A stretch of 64,000 nt of DNA from Imperialibacter sp040222385 (GCF_040222385.1 NZ_JAVKDF010000023.1:124001-188000), one strand, 5' to 3'; positions 47,739 to 56,120 are shown, counted from the stretch's first letter. Numbers and translations are program-made. The notes: generated by a model from the sequence alone, not told the origin.

Positions 47739-47772
47739 GTTTAAAGAGGCGTTAAATCTTTATATTTACGTG

Positions 47773-48387
47773 ATGCCTGTAAAATATAAAATTCCAGAGG
47801 AAAACGTAGACGATATTACCCTCCTTGATTCGGGAGCAGCCTATTCCTATGCCGACTATTTGCGGTGGACTTTTGAGGATAGGGTGGAGCTTATCAAAGG
47901 AAAGATTTTTCATATGTCGCCTGGCCCTAACCGCAAGCATCAAAAGGTGAGTATTGACTTGGGAGCTCGAATTTACAACTTCCTTCAGGGGCAGAGTTGT
48001 GAGGTTTATATGGCACCTTTTGACGTCAGACTTCCCTCGAAGAAAGGTAGCAAAGACAAAGAGATTTTCAATGTAGTTCAACCTGACATAATGGTCGTTT
48101 GTGACCAGAGGAAGCTGGACGACAAGGGATGCATAGGTGCTCCTGACCTGGTGGTGGAAATACTTTCTCCTTTTACAGCAGCGAAGGATCTGAAAAACAA
48201 ATACAGCCTGTACGAAGAAAGCGGTGTTAGAGAGTATTGGATAGTGTATCCGGGTGAGGAGATTATCGAAATTTTTGCGCTGACCGACAACCGTAAATTT
48301 GAACTGCAAAATCGGTTTATTGGCGAGGACGAAATCCAGTCTGTTGTGCTAGTCGGTTTTAGTTTGAAAGCGAGAGATATATTCTAA
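47773..48387 (+). CDS. Uma2-family (DUF820) PD-(D/E)XK nuclease-like protein
   Basis: Uma2 proteins have a restriction-endonuclease-like fold of unknown biological role and are abundant in Cyanobacteria and Bacteroidota. The 204-residue protein shows the family layout: YADYLRWTFEDRVELIKGKIF near the N-terminus, VQPDIMVVCDQRKLDDKGC carrying the conserved Asp, and DLVVEILSPFTAAKDLKNKYSLYEES (cited in part) with Glu and Lys of the nuclease core, then VREYWIVYPGEEIIEIF. I start at the ATG beginning MPVKYKIPEE; an upstream TTG also keeps the frame. It converges on the nucleotidyltransferase with a 4-base overlap. Confidence 0.88.
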   Translation: MPVKYKIPEENVDDITLLDSGAAYSYADYLRWTFEDRVELIKGKIFHMSPGPNRKHQKVSIDLGARIYNFLQGQSCEVYMAPFDVRLPSKKGSKDKEIFNVVQPDIMVVCDQRKLDDKGCIGAPDLVVEILSPFTAAKDLKNKYSLYEESGVREYWIVYPGEEIIEIFALTDNRKFELQNRFIGEDEIQSVVLVGFSLKARDIF

Positions 48388-48851
48388 TCCTTTCTTATTT
48401 TCCTTAACTCTTCGAGGTCAAGCAAGTCCTTATTTCTACCAGTACTTTCCTTGTTCATTAATAACTGCCGAAACCCGATGTAAAAAACGGGTACCCCCTG
48501 AATAATTGCCGTTTCACATTGCGCCAGGTCTGCGTCGAAAGCCAGCGGATCAATTCCTGGAATTTGTGCCATCAGGTCGACGTACATCCCATCATCCATC
48601 ATGATCTCACAGTAGCCAGCTATCATAGGAACATGAAGTAGTGAGTCAAACCGCCCATAACCGAGAGACTCAATGGCGTTGATAAGGTTCTGACGATTTT
48701 CTGTGGAATCTTTTAGGTATAGATCGATGTCTCCTGTAGCCCTGCTGTGACCATAGTAGTTAACTGCAAACCCACCAATCACCATGTATAGTACCCGATG
48801 TTTGTTGAGCGAATCAATTACTCTAAGGAATTCCGGAAGCTCGTTAGTCAT
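48384..48851 (-). CDS. Nucleotidyltransferase-fold protein (AbiEii/MNT-like)
   Basis: The 155-residue protein has the nucleotidyltransferase signature VIGGFAVNYYGHSRATGDIDLY near residues 23-44 (cited in parts below 20): GG, a 13-residue spacer, then DID. A third acidic residue follows in GMYVDLMAQIPG. The complete Asp triad suggests an active enzyme transferring a nucleotide to protein or RNA, as in type IV toxin AbiEii or antitoxin MNT. Its start overlaps the end of a 66-residue upstream gene by 8 bases, a toxin-antitoxin-like arrangement. Family membership is solid; the toxin or antitoxin role is inference. Confidence 0.8.
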   Translation of the reverse strand: MTNELPEFLRVIDSLNKHRVLYMVIGGFAVNYYGHSRATGDIDLYLKDSTENRQNLINAIESLGYGRFDSLLHVPMIAGYCEIMMDDGMYVDLMAQIPGIDPLAFDADLAQCETAIIQGVPVFYIGFRQLLMNKESTGRNKDLLDLEELRKIRKD

Positions 48852-49044
48852 TTTTGACCTGCTTTGTGATCAAAAGCCCTTTTCCCTGCGGCCTTTTTAA
48901 GGGCTCTCTTTTCATCATTGCAGCATAGCTGTTGAGCTTTAGTAAAAATGCAAGTTTCTCCTCGGCCGACAGGCTGAGGAACCTGTTCATCCGTTCTGCC
49001 TCCTGCTCTTTGATGCTTTTTTTACTCAGGATAACTTTTGACAT
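48844..49044 (-). CDS. Small protein paired with the nucleotidyltransferase
   Basis: This 66-residue basic, helical protein (SKKSIKEQEAERMNRFLSL, then EEKLAFLLKLNSYAAMM) has no recognised family. It uses ATG; a GTG two codons upstream is open as well. Its last codons overlap the nucleotidyltransferase start by 8 bases, implying translational coupling. Such small partners of nucleotidyltransferases are often antitoxins or substrate-binding subunits, which is the basis for treating it as a real gene. Confidence 0.6.
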   Translation of the reverse strand: MSKVILSKKSIKEQEAERMNRFLSLSAEEKLAFLLKLNSYAAMMKREPLKRPQGKGLLITKQVKND

Positions 49045-49053
49045 AGCCACAAT

Positions 49054-49398
49054 TTACGATTTCTTTTTACTCGCTTTGGCCTTGGGGTTAAATTCCACTA
49101 CCAGCCCGACCCAATAGTCCAGATCATCATCCAAATCTATTCCTTCAGGAGACACAAATACATAGCCTTTCATTGGTCGGCCAGTGAAGTCCATTTCTTT
49201 CGCTCCTTTTCGCTGTAGTGCTTCCTGGTAGATGTCAGGGTCGATGCGGGCCATCAATTGATTTTTCACAATACCCACAGTCATTTTTCCATCGACGAGG
49301 TAGCAAAGCCCTCCCATCATCTTCTTGGCCTCAAACGACACTTTGTGTGACTTCAGACTTTGGCCAATTCGCTCAGCAAGGTGCTCATCGTACGCCAT
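49054..49398 (-). CDS. TfoX/Sxy N-terminal-domain protein
   Basis: TfoX domains occur in the competence regulator Sxy of gammaproteobacteria; stand-alone versions are common elsewhere with unknown role. The 114-residue protein has the domain core (FEAKKMMGGLCYLVDGKMTVG, cited in part, then MARIDPDIYQEAL and MDFTGRPMKGYVFVSPEGI) and ends in a Lys-rich tail. It starts 4 bases after the GH95 gene ends and is followed after 9 bases by the small nucleotidyltransferase partner, so the minus-strand genes may form one unit. Confidence 0.88.
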   Translation of the reverse strand: MAYDEHLAERIGQSLKSHKVSFEAKKMMGGLCYLVDGKMTVGIVKNQLMARIDPDIYQEALQRKGAKEMDFTGRPMKGYVFVSPEGIDLDDDLDYWVGLVVEFNPKAKASKKKS

Positions 49399-49402
49399 AT
49401 TG

Positions 49403-51799
49403 TTAGAATTTTATTGATTGCCTGCTTCCTTTCTTCGCAGCTATTGTCTGCATTTTATCTCCGAATCTGATCGTGTATTCCCCGTCATAGTCAGGCGTGA
49501 TGACTGCCGATACCAGGTTTCCATCCTTCCATTCTATGTCAACTGTTACTGCGCCACGTGCACGCAGCCCGGTGATTTTTCCAGTTTTCCATTCAGAGGG
49601 TAATGCTGGAAGTAGATGAATCACGCCTTCGTGGCTTTGCAGTAGCATTTCGGCGATGCCGGCTGTGCCTCCGAAGTTTCCGTCAATCTGAAAAGGTGGG
49701 TGGGCGTCCATGAGGTTAGGGTAGGTGCCACCGCCCTGGTATTGCACTCCTTCCTCGGTGCCGATGTAGTTGAACAGCTTTTTGATGGCATCCAGCGCCA
49801 TGTCGCCATCCAGCAACCGGGCCCACAGCGAAATCTTCCATGAAATAGACCAGCCGGTGCCATTGTTGGTGCGCAGTTCAAGTGAACGACGGGCTGCCTT
49901 CATCAGATCCGGTGCGCTGTCTGTGGTAATAGAGTGCCCAGGGTAAATGCTGAACAAATGGGAAATATGCCTGTGGTGAGGGTCTTTGTCCTCCCAGTCG
50001 TGGTACCACTCCTGTAGGTTCCCTTTCTGGCCCACCTGATAGGGGTACAGCTTGTCCAATGTGCTTTCCAGCTCCTTCCTCAAATCTTCATCCCTGTTGA
50101 GTACTTTGGTAGCTTCTATCAGGTCAATGAACAACTCCCGGATCATGGCATGGTCGGCTGTGCCGCCATAGAATGTGGCGCCGACGTACCCTTTGTCAGT
50201 GATATAGTCGTTTTCAGGCGAGGTGGACGGGGCGGAGACCAGATAATCATCGGGCCCTTCCACCAGATAATCGAGGCAGAACTGTGCGGCACCTTTCATC
50301 AGCTCATAAGCGTGGTTTTCAAGGAAGACGGTGTCTCTTGTAAAAGCGAAGTGCTCCCAAAGGTGAGTGCTGATCCAGGGGCCGCCCATGCTCCAGTTGG
50401 CCCAGCCGGGATAGCCATTCCCAAAATCACCTACGGGGTTGGTCATTGCCCAGATATCAGAGTTGTGATGAAGCGCCCATCCGTCTGCATCGTAGAAGTT
50501 TTTGGCGGTGACTTTGCCGGTTTGAGCCAGCTTTCCGATGAATTGCAGAAGCGGCTCATGCAGTTCCGACAGGTTAGCCACTTCTACCGGCCAGTAGTTC
50601 ATTTCCACATTGATGTTGGTGGTGTAATTGCTGCTCCAGGGTGGGCGCACATGCTCATTCCATATACCCTGCAGGTTGGCGGGAATGCCTCCGGGTCTCG
50701 AACTGCTAATGAGCAGGTAGCGGCCGTATTGGAAGTAAAGGGCGGCCAGGTCCGGATCCGCTTCACCTGCTGTGAATCGTTTGAGGCGTTCCGGTGTTGG
50801 TAGCGTGTCGGCAGGTGTATGCCCAAGGTCGATGGACACCCTATCGAATAGTTTACCAAAGTCTTCTTTGTGCCTTCTTAATAAAATGTCGTAATCGGAG
50901 CCTTCAGCTTTGGTGAGATACTGTGTGGCGGCGGCAATCTCATCTTTTCCCTCTGCGCCCGGTTGCTTGTCGAATCCATTGAAGCTGGTGCCAGCGGAAA
51001 GTGCTATGATGGCATACGAGGCCCCGGACACTTTTACTCGATCGTCGGTGGCAGTCGAGGTTCCGTCGGTCGACAGCACTTTGGCGATGGTGCAGAAGCG
51101 CATGCTCTTCAAGCTATCATACCTCACCGCATCGGGCATATCGCCCCGATAGCTTGGCTCCGACTTGAGGGGAGAGAAGCCTTTCATGGCCACTTGTGCT
51201 CCCTCTGCTACAGTGGAAAACGGAAGTTTGCTATTGAGGCCCAATTCAAAATTCAGTTGATCATTTCCTTCAGCAGAAAGCCTCACCAGCATTACCTGAT
51301 CAGGGAATGACACAAAGCTTTCCCTATGGAAGGCTGTGCCATTTATTTCGTAGTCGACTGAAGCGATGCCCCGGCTTAAGTCGAGCGACCTGCTATACTT
51401 AGCTGGGTCGCCAGCATGGTCAAAATCTATGGTAAGGAAGCCTAGCGGTTCATAGGCCTGTGAGAAAGAACCCTGCATATTGCGGACGAGGCTGTCGGCC
51501 AGTTGATAGTTTTCGTTAAAAAGGGCTGCTCTTACAGCCGGGAGATGCTTATATGCCTCCGGGTTCATATTGGCGTCGACAGGCCCGCCCGACCAAAGCG
51601 TTTCTTCATTCAATGAGAATTTTTCCCTTGCCACGTCGCCATACATCATAGCGCCCAAGCGGCCGTTGCCGATAGGCATGGCTTCTTCGAAGACTTTGGC
51701 AGGGGTGTTGAAACGGAGCTTTATTTCTGAGGGCTTTTCAGGCTCAGAACAAGCAAAAAGGATGAAAGGCATTAAGCAGAGTTGGTAGGGCTTATTCAT
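49403..51799 (-). CDS. GH95-family alpha-L-fucosidase lipoprotein
   Basis: GH95 enzymes cleave alpha-1,2-linked L-fucose (some act on galactose) by inversion. The 798-residue protein begins with a lipoprotein signal (MPFILFACSEPEKP) and the N-terminal beta domain opening FEEAMPIGNGRLGAMMYGD. The (alpha/alpha)6 barrel contains PANLQGIWNEHVRPPWSSNY, INVEMNYWPVEVANLSEL and the conserved DGNFGGTAGIAEMLLQSHEG. The C-terminal region reads LLPALPSEWKTGKITGLRARG. Length and motifs match the family. It is not accompanied by susC/susD genes, so it stands outside a PUL. Confidence 0.93.
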   Translation of the reverse strand: MNKPYQLCLMPFILFACSEPEKPSEIKLRFNTPAKVFEEAMPIGNGRLGAMMYGDVAREKFSLNEETLWSGGPVDANMNPEAYKHLPAVRAALFNENYQLADSLVRNMQGSFSQAYEPLGFLTIDFDHAGDPAKYSRSLDLSRGIASVDYEINGTAFHRESFVSFPDQVMLVRLSAEGNDQLNFELGLNSKLPFSTVAEGAQVAMKGFSPLKSEPSYRGDMPDAVRYDSLKSMRFCTIAKVLSTDGTSTATDDRVKVSGASYAIIALSAGTSFNGFDKQPGAEGKDEIAAATQYLTKAEGSDYDILLRRHKEDFGKLFDRVSIDLGHTPADTLPTPERLKRFTAGEADPDLAALYFQYGRYLLISSSRPGGIPANLQGIWNEHVRPPWSSNYTTNINVEMNYWPVEVANLSELHEPLLQFIGKLAQTGKVTAKNFYDADGWALHHNSDIWAMTNPVGDFGNGYPGWANWSMGGPWISTHLWEHFAFTRDTVFLENHAYELMKGAAQFCLDYLVEGPDDYLVSAPSTSPENDYITDKGYVGATFYGGTADHAMIRELFIDLIEATKVLNRDEDLRKELESTLDKLYPYQVGQKGNLQEWYHDWEDKDPHHRHISHLFSIYPGHSITTDSAPDLMKAARRSLELRTNNGTGWSISWKISLWARLLDGDMALDAIKKLFNYIGTEEGVQYQGGGTYPNLMDAHPPFQIDGNFGGTAGIAEMLLQSHEGVIHLLPALPSEWKTGKITGLRARGAVTVDIEWKDGNLVSAVITPDYDGEYTIRFGDKMQTIAAKKGSRQSIKF

Positions 51800-51890
51800 T
51801 AGTCAAAGGTTTCTTTCAGCCTTTAAATTAGAATAATCTTACAAGTTATTCCCAATAAGGATTGCCACACTTGCCTGGACTACCTGCAAA

Positions 51891-54275
51891 TTAGTCTTTT
51901 ATGAGCCTTATAGTCTCCTGTCCGGTTACCTTGTTGAAACGCAAAATATAGGTGCCTCTCTGGAGATCAGCTATTTCCACCGTGTTCTGTTCAGCAAGAT
52001 TTTGGGTTTCTATCAAACGAACCAGCGTTCCGGTAGAAGAGTAGATAGCTACAGATGCAACGTTCTCGTCCGAGTTCCAGGACACATAATCACTTGCCGG
52101 ATTAGGATAAACTGTGAGAGGAGTAGCTACAGAAAAGCTCACCGACACAGGGGCGAAGTGCTCAAACTGACCATCGTAGTCTGTTTGCTTCAGGCGGTAG
52201 TAGCTGATTTTTGAAACCGGCTGATCGTCAACGGCTTTGTATTTCAGCTGAGAGATGGAGTTGCCAGCGCCCGGAAGATGGAGGATTGGTTGGTAGTTGA
52301 TTCCGTCTGCAGATCTTTCGATGGTAAAGAAGTCGTTGTTTTCTTCCTCACCGGTAATCCATTCCAGTACAACTACATCGTTCATCACTTTGGCTGTAAA
52401 ACTCACTAATTTGATTGGGAGTATGACGGCGCCGCCGGTAGACATATCGTAAGGGTTGAAGGTGGGGATATTAGGAGAGTTGAAAGTGCCTCCGGGTCCG
52501 GTGATTGTGCCGGAGTTTGTGAAAGTATCCCACTCCAAAGTACCATCACCTACTATCGTACCATTGTTTTGAATATTGCCGGAGTCCAGACCTCCGTAAA
52601 CGGTAAGTGTGTTTCCTACAGTGGTGGTACCGCCAACTTCCAAAATGCCGTCTTCTATCGTCGCTCTACCTATGGAAAAATTACCTCCTACCGATCCGCC
52701 ATCAGCGAGTATGATGTTACCGTTGTTGGTCATGGTAACGTTTTGATCAACAGTAAGGGGGCCGTTGAAATCGAGTAGCGTGTTGCTATTGTTCGTTGTT
52801 ATTGAACCTCCAATATGTGCACTGCTTCCTACCGACAAATCGCCACCGTTGTCGATTGTTAAATTTCCTGTTGTGGTTAATGCCTGTCCAAAGTCAAATT
52901 GCGTATTGGAATTATTAGAACTCAATGCACCATTTATAGTGGCGTCACCCGTCACAGCGAAGTCTCCTCCGTTATTAATTTGCACATAGGATCCTGTAGT
53001 AAGGTTGCCACCGAAGTCGAAGGTGGTATTTGAATTGTCCGAGGCAACGTGGCCGCCAATGTTGGCATTACCATCTACAGCGAAATCACCGCCATTGCTA
53101 ATGTCGACACTACCAGAGGCAGTAAGGTTATTCTGAAATTCAATTGTCGTATTTGAGTTGTTGGACGATATGCCCCCACCAATGGAGGCTACACCAACCA
53201 CAGTGAGATCAGTTCCGTTTGACAAAGAAATTCCACCGCCTGTTGTAGTGACGGAGCCGTTCAGGCTGATTGATCCGTTGCCGTCTCCAGAAATTCCTCC
53301 GGCAGTGGTAGTTGTGCTACCCGTTACAACAAGTGAACCATTGCTGTTAACGGTAATAGAAGTACCAGAAAGGTTGCCGTTAACAGTCATAACCCCACCT
53401 CCCTTGGTGATGGCCCCACTCACGGTAAGGTTGCTTCCGAACAAGGCATTGTCTCCGCCGGTAGCTGAGAAAGTCCCTGTTACGTTTGCCGCGCCGGTGA
53501 CAGACAGCCCAACACCGTTGGTTAAGCTCACAGATCCTGATGTTAAAGTGCCGCCGAATGAAAAGTCGGAATTAGTATTGTCGCCATTGATCGTTCCCGT
53601 CACCGACGCATTGCCTGTTACACTCAGGTCGCCCCCGTTTGAGACGCTGATATTGCCACCAACTGATAAGGTATTTTGAAATACGAGGGCTGTGTTTGAG
53701 TTGTTGGTTGAAAGATTGCCGGAGATCGAAGCTGCGCCGGCTACGGTCATGTCACTGCCGTTGTTGAGTGTTGCAGCCCCAGTCACTGTCAGCGAGCTTT
53801 GAAAAGAAAGTTGTGTGTTTGAATTGTCGGTGCTCAAAGCCCCGTTAACGGTTGCTACACCACTTACGGTCAGGTCAGCTCCTCCATTGATCGACATAGA
53901 CCCTGCCGTGATCGCACCGTTGACGTTAATGGTTGGGTTGCTATTTGTACTGAAAGCGCCATTCATTTTGAACAGGTTACCGTTTGTATTGATGGCTACA
54001 GTACCGCCGGAGCCATTTTGGAAATTGAGCTGAGCAACTGTGAAGCTGGCAAACAGGTTAATGGTGACGCCACTCCCCGGCAAACTGATAGTTGCGTTGC
54101 CGCCATTAATGGTATGGTTGATGTTGATAATGTCTCCTGCCGCCAGGCTTGATGGCTGACTCGGCGACCAACCAGCGCTACTCCACGAGCCAGATGAGGT
54201 GGTGTTGTAGGTAATAGCCCAGGCTTTTTGCGTCAGGATGCTAAGGCTTACAAGCAGAAGAAGTCTAAGTTTCAT
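51891..54275 (-). CDS. T9SS-exported protein with 41-residue beta-solenoid repeats
   Basis: A signal peptide (LLLLVSLSILTQKAWA) starts the 794-residue protein. From about residue 133 to 519 the chain is built from degenerate 41-residue repeats, for example GDFAVDGNANIGGHVASDNS (first half) and NTTFDFGGNLTTGSYVQINN (second half). Each holds two Gly-Asn-rich strands per turn, as in a beta-solenoid. The end carries an Ig-like segment (LPIKLVSFTAKV, WITGEEENNDFFTIERS) and a type A T9SS sorting domain (VYPNPASDYVSW, ending GQETIRLIKD), directing it to the cell surface. A surface adhesin or fibre is likely. Confidence 0.88.
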   Translation of the reverse strand: MKLRLLLLVSLSILTQKAWAITYNTTSSGSWSSAGWSPSQPSSLAAGDIININHTINGGNATISLPGSGVTINLFASFTVAQLNFQNGSGGTVAINTNGNLFKMNGAFSTNSNPTINVNGAITAGSMSINGGADLTVSGVATVNGALSTDNSNTQLSFQSSLTVTGAATLNNGSDMTVAGAASISGNLSTNNSNTALVFQNTLSVGGNISVSNGGDLSVTGNASVTGTINGDNTNSDFSFGGTLTSGSVSLTNGVGLSVTGAANVTGTFSATGGDNALFGSNLTVSGAITKGGGVMTVNGNLSGTSITVNSNGSLVVTGSTTTTAGGISGDGNGSISLNGSVTTTGGGISLSNGTDLTVVGVASIGGGISSNNSNTTIEFQNNLTASGSVDISNGGDFAVDGNANIGGHVASDNSNTTFDFGGNLTTGSYVQINNGGDFAVTGDATINGALSSNNSNTQFDFGQALTTTGNLTIDNGGDLSVGSSAHIGGSITTNNSNTLLDFNGPLTVDQNVTMTNNGNIILADGGSVGGNFSIGRATIEDGILEVGGTTTVGNTLTVYGGLDSGNIQNNGTIVGDGTLEWDTFTNSGTITGPGGTFNSPNIPTFNPYDMSTGGAVILPIKLVSFTAKVMNDVVVLEWITGEEENNDFFTIERSADGINYQPILHLPGAGNSISQLKYKAVDDQPVSKISYYRLKQTDYDGQFEHFAPVSVSFSVATPLTVYPNPASDYVSWNSDENVASVAIYSSTGTLVRLIETQNLAEQNTVEIADLQRGTYILRFNKVTGQETIRLIKD
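52719..53879 (-). repeat. Degenerate tandem repeats of about 123 bases inside the T9SS gene
   Basis: The coding sequence contains consecutive units of 41 codons (occasionally 40), recognised by the recurring protein pattern G-D-[LF]-[SA]-V near unit starts and N-N-S-N-T at mid-unit. Units begin near residues 133, 174, 215, 355, 396, 437 and 478; the stretch 255-354 is more diverged. The opposite strand is open over long stretches because of the repeat composition. Confidence 0.85.
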
Positions 54276-54435
54276 TTCTTAAATAGCTGAATGAACATTA
54301 CGAAAGTAATGTAAGTAGCTCTAATTCCTTTTATCAGGTTAAGTGGCTTTCGATGAATGATGTATTTTATTCGTTAAAGCTATTTAAATGAGGAGTGAGT
54401 ACATTTTATTCTTTCCGGCAGCAAAGATAATGATG

Positions 54436-54478
54436 TAACTTTTTTATCAAAAATGTTATTTTTTTGATAAAAAAGTTA
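54436..54478. repeat. AT-rich 18-base perfect inverted repeat
   Basis: TAACTTTTTTATCAAAAA (54436-54453) and TTTTTGATAAAAAAGTTA (54461-54478) are perfect inverted complements with a seven-base spacer. It lies downstream of the GNAT gene stop and upstream of the T9SS repeat gene, both minus strand. It could be a weak AT-rich terminator or an operator-like site. Confidence 0.6.
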
Positions 54479-54524
54479 ATTTTTGACGTGGGGCAAACAC
54501 TCTTTCAGAAAGGTGAAGAGCTGC

Positions 54525-55082
54525 TTATTTCCAGTCCCAGGCCACGATGTCCCAGGTGTCAGTGGCATCGGTAAAGGTGTGTATGGTTTGAAACCCAACC
54601 CGCTGGTGAGCCCTGAGAGAACGGGGGTTTCTAGAGGCAATCTCCGTGATGCACATGTCGAATTGATTGGCATACAACGCTTTGTGCTGTTGATACATGC
54701 CATCAAAAACACCCTTTCCCCGGTATCCTTCAGCTACGCACACCTGGCCCATCACGTAATAGTTGTAAGACTGCATAGGCCTGTTCCGGTAACTGAGCGA
54801 TTCAAGCGTTACAAACATGGGCTTTAATACGGGTATCAGATCTTGAAATGACTGAAGCATGACAAGCGCATAGCCCACCACTTTACCACCATCTTTGGCG
54901 ATGACCTGAGGCGCAGATTCATTCATTGAGCGAAGTAAATCCAGGTTGTGCCGCACTGTTACAAAACCCTCTTTGGCCAGCTGCTCGGGTGTTATATTAT
55001 GAGGTTGATTTCTTTCCTGGACGTTAAGAACCTGCTGGAGATCGTCATCGGAGGTGGGTGTAGTAAAGACAATGCTGCTCAT
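54525..55082 (-). CDS. GNAT-family acetyltransferase
   Basis: GNAT enzymes transfer acetyl from acetyl-CoA to amines. The 185-residue protein shows the fold core: KVVGYALVMLQSF, the CoA-binding loop QVCVAEGYRGKGVFDGMYQ (R-G-x-G-V), and ITEIASRNPRSLRAHQRVGF near residues 145-165. The substrate is unknown. It overlaps the upstream MarR-GNAT gene in ATGA, so both belong to one autoregulated operon. Confidence 0.88.
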   Translation of the reverse strand: MSSIVFTTPTSDDDLQQVLNVQERNQPHNITPEQLAKEGFVTVRHNLDLLRSMNESAPQVIAKDGGKVVGYALVMLQSFQDLIPVLKPMFVTLESLSYRNRPMQSYNYYVMGQVCVAEGYRGKGVFDGMYQQHKALYANQFDMCITEIASRNPRSLRAHQRVGFQTIHTFTDATDTWDIVAWDWK

Positions 55083-56023
55083 AAAATCAATTCCATTTGT
55101 ATGTTGGCCCTCTCATAAGGCGATGGAGGTCCGGTCACCTTTTGGAAACCCAATTTATGATAAAGATTGATAGCTGGTACCAGCCGGGTATTGCTCTCAA
55201 GAAATATACGCTTCGCACCTAGCGCTTTGGCTTTATTGATACAGGCCTGGCCGAGCAACCAACCTATCTTCTTACCCTGGGCCTTGGGGCTCACTCCCAT
55301 CTTTGCCAGTTCAAAAGTTTCATTGTCCATCTTTGCCAGGGCACACGTCCCGACGATTTCTCCGTCGTATTCAGCGAAAAAAATATGCCCACCCTTGTCG
55401 ATGATGTATGATTTGGGGTTGTCCAGATAAAGGAGATCCGTTTTCTCGACCTTGAAGTAAGCCTCGATCCATTCGATATTCAACTGCTTGAAGTCGTTTT
55501 GATATTGAGCATCGTAGTCGAAGATTTTCACTTTTTGCACCTCTCTTTCTTTCCTTTTAGCCATTACTCTGTCGAAAAGGCTTCTCTGTTCCAGCAGGAA
55601 TTCCATTTCCTCGATGGATTTCCACATGTCGTATTGCATTTCCGATAGCAACTCTTCCGAGGCGCTCTTGACGTCTACCATTTGCTGTTCCAGCTTTTCA
55701 CTCACTTCTTTACCTTTTGCTGAAAGCTCGACTACACTTTTTCGGCCATCGGCCTGGTCTTTCACTTCAGCGATCAACCCTTTCTTTTTCATCTTCTTGA
55801 TTATCTGGCTGACTGAGGCATGACTTTGTCCTATGCTCTGTGCAATTTCCATTACGCCAAGGCCTTCGGTTTTCGCAAGGGTGTAGAATACCGGGAACCA
55901 CCTGGGCTCCAGGTCAACCTGATAAACATCGTATACCTTGGCGGCGTTTTCAGTAAGTGTGTCACTGAGTTTTCGTAGTCTGCTGCCCACGGCCATTTTG
56001 CCAGCCATTTGATAAAAATCCAT
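55079..56023 (-). CDS. MarR regulator fused to a GNAT acetyltransferase
   Basis: The N-terminal half (about residues 1-150) is a MarR winged helix: TEGLGVMEIAQSIGQSHASVSQIIKKMKKKGLI (cited in parts) with the wing KDQADGRKSVVELSAKG. The C-terminal half (about 165-314) is a GNAT domain: YDGEIVGTCALAKMD, the CoA loop PKAQGKKIGWLLGQACI, and FLESNTRLVPAINLYHKLGF. Such fusions couple DNA binding to acetyltransferase activity or ligand sensing. A strong palindrome overlaps its promoter, supporting autoregulation. A second GNAT gene follows in the same operon. Confidence 0.92.
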   Translation of the reverse strand: MDFYQMAGKMAVGSRLRKLSDTLTENAAKVYDVYQVDLEPRWFPVFYTLAKTEGLGVMEIAQSIGQSHASVSQIIKKMKKKGLIAEVKDQADGRKSVVELSAKGKEVSEKLEQQMVDVKSASEELLSEMQYDMWKSIEEMEFLLEQRSLFDRVMAKRKEREVQKVKIFDYDAQYQNDFKQLNIEWIEAYFKVEKTDLLYLDNPKSYIIDKGGHIFFAEYDGEIVGTCALAKMDNETFELAKMGVSPKAQGKKIGWLLGQACINKAKALGAKRIFLESNTRLVPAINLYHKLGFQKVTGPPSPYERANIQMELIL

Positions 56024-56035
56024 AAATGATTTTAA

Positions 56036-56055
56036 TTACGTAAGCACTTACGTAA
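56036..56055. promoter_or_regulatory. Palindromic operator of the MarR-GNAT operon
   Basis: TTACGTAAG and CTTACGTAA form a perfect nine-base inverted repeat around a CA centre, 12 bases upstream of the MarR-GNAT start codon. Length and symmetry are typical of MarR dimer sites. It overlaps the downstream edge of the putative -7 element, so bound protein would block initiation. Confidence 0.7.
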
Positions 56056-56084
56056 ATATATAAAAGTAACCCTGACTGTGTCAA
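56053..56084 (-). promoter_or_regulatory. Putative promoter of the MarR-GNAT operon
   Basis: On the minus strand TTG (complement of 56082-56084, within TTGACA) is followed after 21 bases by TATATTTA (56053-56060), close to TAnnTTTG with the last base changed. Spacing is within the range seen in Bacteroidota. Confidence 0.5.
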
Positions 56085-56092
56085 TAGTCAGG
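56071..56092 (-). terminator. Hairpin downstream of the concanavalin-like gene
   Basis: CCTGACT and AGTCAGG form a perfect seven-base stem with an eight-base loop, 29 bases after the stop of the upstream minus-strand gene. On that strand the stem is followed by GTTACTTTTATAT. The loop contains the -33 TTG of the next promoter, so terminator and promoter are interleaved. Confidence 0.45.
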
Positions 56093-56120
56093 ATTAAAAT
56101 ATTTCATCATTCGGCAAGTT

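Noticed and set aside
49403..51799. GH95 gene as part of the SusCD locus
   Set aside because: It is about 35 kb away, on the other strand and among unrelated genes.
53158..53679. Open reading frame of 173 codons on the plus strand
   Set aside because: It lies antisense within the 41-residue repeat region of the T9SS gene, is rich in Pro, Val and Leu from the repeat composition, and has no recognisable domain or start context.
54436..54478. Terminal inverted repeat of an insertion sequence
   Set aside because: No transposase, second matching repeat or target-site duplication is visible around it.
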